Below are positions 57,055 through 64,000 of a stretch of DNA of 64,000 nucleotides, one piece after another; positions within the stretch are counted from its first letter, which is position 1; each line of letters starts with the position of its first letter. A program made the position numbers and the translations under genes. The notes under the pieces were generated by a model. It was not told the DNA's origin and searched no databases. It was given only the letters and a program-made list of their open reading frames with translations. This DNA is from Sistotremastrum niveocremeum HHB9708 (Eukaryota; Basidiomycota; Agaricomycetes; Sistotremastrales; Sistotremastraceae), in contig KV419407.1 in assembly GCA_001630475.1 (NCBI GenBank), positions 620,001-684,000 of the forward strand. Direction: 5' to 3'.

Positions 57055-60000
57055 TTATGATTGCGAACGTGGAGAGCCAAATAGCGAGAGGACTTTCTCG
57101 GCCCCTTCCTTGTATTTTTTGATCTTCTTCATTTTTGTGCCCTGGCGGTCTTCGGCAGCTGAAGACACGCGAAGGGTACGTTTTGGAGAATCTTTAGGAG
57201 TCGAGAAGCCGGAGTTCGCAAACTCTGCGGCGGAGTGCGAGAGACTCCTCTGAGCGTCGCCGTTCAAGGACTGGTCTGACGATGAACCAGCGGGACCAGT
57301 CACCGAAGTGGCAGATTCTTTTGATTTCAAGGATCGCGAGGAGGGCAAGCCACTGCTAGGGGTGCTGTCAGTGAAGGTGACCGATGATTTCGCCAAACTA
57401 GCACGGCTGGTAGCACTGGAGGAGACGAACGTTGTAGGAGGTGATTTGGCCCTAAGGAACTGCTTCGGGGCTTTGCGGAAAGGAAGCCCTGGTGTTCTTC
57501 CTCGTCTAATCTTTTCACGCAAAGGAGAGGCATTGCTGTCGGGCAAATCGCCCTCGGAGTCAGCAGACATTCCAGAGGTGGTTCTCTGGGGTCTACGATG
57601 ATTTCCCGATGTCTTCCTGAACACTGCAAGACGGTATCTGTCCACAACTCCGCGAGCGAACAGACTAGCACCCTTGGAGCCATTGAACTCTTCTCCGCCA
57701 TCGGGTTCTACGAGATCCCAATCATCATCCTCTGCTTCCGTGGGCGCAATTTCGGCGTCTGGTTCTCTAGCCAGATGACGATCCAGGGCAGGGATGCCCG
57801 ATCTCTCCGGGCGGGTACGAGCAGTCTTTGCAGCAACAGGGGTAGCCTCGACTGGATTTTTGGTCACTGGTTCGAGATTCTCACTGGTAAGGACAGGAGA
57901 TGCTGATACGATATCCACAGCGGTAGAGGCTGCCGGCTCTGGTGGTGATGGTGAAGGCGATAACAAGGGAGACGGCGAAGGAGAAGGGCTGGGCGAGCGC
58001 GAGGGAGGTAAAGGCGCAGCCAATGCGAGAGAGAATTCGGAAACATCGACCGCCTCGGGCTTCTCATAACTAGTACGAGGAGTGGGAAGGGAGAGGTCGG
58101 TTTCATTGGCAATTGGAGAAGGCGCATCCAATAAGTCCTCCGATTCCACGGCATGGGTACTTTCATCGACTTCCGGCAAGGCAGCATGCGTTGGCTCTGG
58201 GGTCTTGATTTCCGAAGACTCATCCTCGAACGCACCCTCGTCTGCTTCCATGATCGGAGCCACCGAGCTGCGATCGTCGTTATCTTGATCGTCTTGCATT
58301 TCATAGTCGTCGTCATCGTCGATGAGTATGGACTGTCGCCCTTTGAAAGAATATCCGTCGAAGAGGTCGTCGTCGATAGGATGAGCGGACGGGCTTCGAG
58401 ATTGAGCGGGGGTCTGAACCGAGTCCTCGCCATCGGTTCTGTCATCATCCGTGCGTTCGCGTTCGGAATCGGTTTGGAATTCTGGATCCGGTTCTCCGTC
58501 AAGAGTAGGATCCATATCGAGGAAAGCGTCGTCAAAATTCTGCGTGTCGCTCGGATTGTCGGAATCGATTGGTGGCACGTAGGGGGCTAACACAACGTGA
58601 GCGATGTAAATTAGGTGGTCGCAAAGGCACTCACGGATATATCGTTTGTGATACACATGAGCCCAATCACTATATTGCGGTTTAATGGGTTGGAGAAATC
58701 ACGATATAAGAAGCACGTACATCATAGAGAAATACGGGTGTCGTTTCACACGGGGTTCGCTCATGCGCAGAGCTGGGTTTCGTTGAAGCAGCTATTTGAT
58801 TTCTGTCAATATCACGACTGTCGATCGAAGGCAATGGGACGTACACCACGGATGAGACTCTTAGTATCTTGATCCATGGACTTATCTTCAGGGAATTGAA
58901 GCTCATCTTGCAAAACCCGAACATACATGTCGGAGTGATTATTTGCCCAGAAAGGAGTCTAACAAGGGATAAGCATCAGGATTGAATAAACCGGGCTATA
59001 TAACACTCACAATGCCGGTCAGCATCTCGTACAGCATGGTTCCGAAGCTCCACCAATCAACCTCGTAACTGTAAGGGAGACCTTGAATAACCTCAGGCGC
59101 CAGGTATTCGGCAGTACCGCAGAAAGTGCTGGTGGTGTCTGTACTGGGAGGACCACGCCATGAAGACGTTCCGCCGTCATTATTCATCCAGTGAGGGAGA
59201 ACAGGTGCCTGAACATCTGAGCTCGAATAGAATTCGTCTTTCATGGCCGAAGGCGTTGCAGGTGCGGTAGGAAGTTCATTCGAATGTTTCGGTCGAGGGA
59301 ATTCTTTTGACAAGCCAAAGTCTGTGAGGACTATGTGTCCGTCTGCGCCGATGAGGATGTTTTCAGGCTTGAGATCACGGTAAACGACGCCTGCCGCGTG
59401 AAGGCCCTCAAGGCCCTCCACAATTTCTGCAGCGTAGAACCGTGCACGATCTCTTCCCAGGCGACCCCAGCGAGCTAGCTGAGTGGCAAGGTCACCGCCG
59501 GGATGGAAGTCCATGACAAGGAATAAATTTTCTTTATCGTGGAAACTCCACCAAAGCTTGACGACGAATGGATCCTTGCCTTCGTGTGCCATACGTTTCA
59601 GGACGGCTTGCTCGGTAAGAGTATGCTGCAATTCTTGATGAGCCAACACATGTCGCTTAGTGATGGCCTTGAGAGCATAGAGTTCGTTGGAGGCCTTGTA
59701 CCTAACCAGGAGTACCTTGCCGGCGCATCCCTTGCCTAACACCCGCATCATCTCAAAGTCGTCAATCTGCACCTTCTTCGAAGGCTTTTTCTCAACCTTG
59801 CCATCCTTCTTGCGACGCTTGAACGGCGGCTCATCGGACTCTCCATTGACGGACCCGCTCTGGAAAACACGAGACAAACGCGTGGCTTTATCCGGATCAG
59901 CGCTTGCAGATCGGGGGATGCGATGAACATGTGCTGATGCACTAGGAGGATGGGAGACCGAAGGAGTAGGTTCTTTGGGTCCTTCAACGTTTTGTTCTTC

Positions 60001-61197
60001 GGCGGGGGGTAGTTCGACGGTGCGTGCGGCGGGAGACGGCGTCGGGGTGGGCAGATTTCCGGTGGTAACCATGGATGCCGCCGCCGCCGTATTCTCATCG
60101 TCGAGAAGACTGGGCTCGTCTTTCATGGCGGAGTCAGTCTCGGCGATAGTAGTGGCATCCATGTCTGTAGAATCCGACGCTGGCGGTAATGAAGTTTTTC
60201 CCTTGGTCACATCCTGCTCAGCTTCGGCTTCCACTTCTTCTTGGATATCCGACTCTCGCAATCCAGCGGTACTAGTTTCGGTATCGGTGAGATCATCGAT
60301 GGCGTGGACGCTGACGTTCGTCGAACTGGGCACGCTGGCGGTGCTCGCCATGCCCTTGGGATTGAGATGTATCGCCACGTCGGAGCGAACACGTTTGATG
60401 GCTCGCTCAACGCGGACGCTCTCGAGGTCATCAACACGAACATGGACAAAGCGACGCCAAGGTTTTGAGACACGCAGGAGCTGGTCGTTCGATATGATGG
60501 TGAGGTAAGACGCAAGAGCCGTAAGGGTGCTCTGAGGCGCAGCCGCGAACGGATCTTCATTAGACTCCTTTGCCGGGGACGGAAGACCATGGGGCGGCCG
60601 ATTTTTCGGACCAGGTGAAGCAAGTCGCGAAAGGGTGTGTAAAAAGGATGAACGTCGTTTTCCGCCTGCGGTTGCTGATACATCGGACAAATCCAGGGGC
60701 AGCTCAGGGAAAGTTGTCTCCGGATGAGCGTCGTGCAGCTTGACGTGAAGACTCTTGAGCTCCGTAATGGTGCGAGTAAGGGTCACGTTGTGGGTGGGAG
60801 CTAAAATAAATTTAATGACAATAAGAAAAAGAGAGAACGATGGCAACGGACTGGTGATGTAGATAGAAAATGATTTCGAGTCATGAGGAGATGCTGCCAC
60901 ACTGACACTCCATGGACCATCCTGGGCATCCATACGAAGAGGTGTTCTACGGGGGGCGAGCATGGCTGACTGAGCCAAGGTGGACCTGTTCATGTCTTTG
61001 AAGTCGTCCAAGAGGGCGCGAACAGGAGATCTGTTTCGCGTGTGGGCAGAGGAGCCCACTTGGACAGCCTGTTCAAAGTCCAAGATGGTGTCGAATGAGG
61101 CTCGGGATGCCGCCCTCAGGAGACGAGATGACTTGGAGTCTGATGGGGAGGCGGGGGCTGTCTGGTGGGAATGATTACGGGCGAGGACGCTAGGCAT
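57055..61197 (-). CDS. AGC protein kinase with N-terminal PX-like domain and long disordered tail
   Basis: Start at 61197 (MPSVLARNHSHQTAPASPSD). After a short disordered part, a PX-like domain is seen (FSIYITTPTHNVTLTRTITE, across a 48-nt intron, then LKSLHVKLHDAHPETTFPEL and VSKPWRRFVHVR). A stretch of about 230 low-complexity residues leads to the kinase at about residue 480. It has the Gly-loop VLGKGCAGKV, YALKAITK, RDLKPEN, DFG in VLTDFGLSKEF and the T-loop STFCGTAEYLAPEVIQG, with a long insert between DFG and the T-loop. The kinase lobe finishes across introns with TPFWANNHSDMYVRVLQDEL. The AGC tail has APYVPPIDSDNPSDTQNFDD and the hydrophobic motif DLFDGYSF. A Ser/Glu-rich C-terminus of some 380 residues ends at 57055. 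Looks like an S6K/Ypk-type AGC kinase found in fungi; exact member unsure. Confidence 0.88.
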
Positions 61198-61950
61198 GAA
61201 GTGGAACAGAGCAAAGACGCCTAGCGGGAGGCGACGCTCTGCTCAAAACGAGAGATATACCACGTCCAGTGCGCGTGGACTGCGTGAGGCGAAAGAGTAT
61301 GTCCAGTTTTTGGGAGGTGAGGCTAAGGATTCTTAGTGCCACGAGGCAACAACAAACAACTCGAAACGGCAACCTCGCAACGGCCAACGATTTCCTCGAC
61401 GTGGGCGACGACGGCGGCGCTCTCTAAGTCTAAAAGTCCTATCCCAATTAATTATTTCGCCCGCCAACCCCTAGCTTGTTTCCGCCGACTCTCCTGTCGG
61501 CCTTGCTTGCCATAAGAAACATCCGTGTCCGCTTTTAATTATTCCACTTGTCGACCAATCCGATGCGCCCCAATGGTCTACAGCCTTTTCGTGTGGCACA
61601 GCATTATTTTCAAAAATAAGGAGGCATTCAGATCGTTTCATGAACAAACCCAGAAGATCAACCAACGATGATCTACTAGTGGCCCCCCGATAAATCTCCC
61701 TTGAGCGTCCACAGGCCTCGGTGGCCATCTTTGCACCCCCTATCTCTGGATCTGGGGGTGCACTCCTTTCATGGTCTTCTCTCTGGCGCAGTCCAATTGG
61801 CTTCAGTGACAAACTGCGAGCCCGCTCCTTCCCGTGGTCACTGACGGGTTACCACAGGGTCTAATGTTACTCAGCTCTTCACAGTATTTCCATGTCAGCC
61901 GAGTCACAGTCGTTCATTTATTGCACATAATTAATGAGATTTGATTTATT
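61198..61950. other. Upstream region of the kinase
   Basis: About 750 bp between the kinase ATG and the end of the glutamate dehydrogenase gene. Mostly mixed sequence, with short pyrimidine and purine tracts. Open frames lack recognisable content. Confidence 0.35.
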
Positions 61951-63784
<1,834 letters not shown>

Positions 63785-63930
63785 TGACGATGATGGGGAA
63801 TAAGTGGTTGGGGCTGCTCGCTGAGTCTGACTCCATCAGATTTATACGCAATCGCTATCAAATTTTCAATCGAATCGGCCGAGTCGTAGAAGCCTCGCTT
63901 GTCCCTTTGACGATGGCAGCTTTCTTGGAG

Positions 63931-63954
63931 AGATAAGATAACATCACGTGATGT
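63931..63954 (+). promoter_or_regulatory. GATA pair and CACGTG palindrome upstream of glutamate dehydrogenase
   Basis: AGATAAGATA at 63931-63940 holds two overlapping GATA sites. It is followed at once by the 14-bp palindrome ACATCACGTGATGT (63941-63954) with a CACGTG core (E-box). They sit about 150-170 bp before the start. GATA factors are known nitrogen regulators of fungal GDH genes. Their action here is inferred. Confidence 0.4.
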
Positions 63955-64000
63955 GAAATTTTCTTCTCCACTCTTAAATTCCCCGGAAAACTTTTTTCAG

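Noticed and set aside
60790-60845. Apparent membrane span in the kinase open frame (PSFSLFLIVIKFILAP)
   Set aside because: It is a 48-nt intron read through. Splicing restores the PX-like sequence IYITTPTHNV.

Overview
The window is nuclear DNA from a filamentous basidiomycete, most likely an Agaricomycete. The genes carry many 45-70 nt GT-AG introns and densely packed neighbours lie on both strands. The gene set fits: class IV chitin synthase, a fungal 2-oxoglutarate-dependent xanthine dioxygenase, GH5_9 exo-1,3-beta-glucanase and NADP-glutamate dehydrogenase. A chromodomain Ty3/gypsy element sits in the middle. I cannot name the species. All gene models were read by eye from splice signals and protein family resemblance.

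Left arm (1-22745), ordinary housekeeping DNA. In order: GH5 exo-glucanase (-), a 75-aa single-span membrane protein (-) head to head with riboflavin synthase RIB5 (+), a 1.1-kb-codon Ser/Pro-rich protein (-), a CRAL-TRIO lipid-transfer protein (-), GH47 ER mannosidase (-), xanA (+), centrin CDC31 (+), two related C2H2 zinc-finger regulators facing away from each other (-/+), a PIG-X-like ER protein (+) and a conserved fungal protein of unknown function (-).

Middle (22746-42331), an accessory island. It holds two inverted copies of an unclassified ~465-bp repeat (23.15-23.62 kb and 41.87-42.33 kb). Between them lie a Tc1/mariner-type transposase gene with four introns and an open spliced frame, and an unrecognised host gene hit twice: once by a 506-bp hAT-type MITE (8-bp target duplication, 20-bp perfect terminal repeats) and once by a 9.9-kb Ty3/gypsy retrotransposon. 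That retrotransposon has apparently identical 190-bp LTRs and a 5-bp target duplication. It carries an unusual third ORF after pol, and its sequence is packed with short perfect hairpins, which I consider the most unusual signal here.

Right arm (42332-64000), ordinary genes again: class IV chitin synthase (+), a small hypothetical gene (-), enolase (-), an FMN-binding PPOX-like protein (+), a small acidic nuclear-type protein (-), thioredoxin (-), a GRAM/VASt sterol-transfer protein (+), a PX-domain AGC kinase (-) and NADP-glutamate dehydrogenase (-). Several genes bear on the wall and membrane (glucanase, chitin synthase, mannosidase, PIG-X-like, sterol transfer). Two bear on nitrogen use (xanA, GDH), and both have GATA-type sites upstream. 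No tRNA, rRNA, or CRISPR was found.
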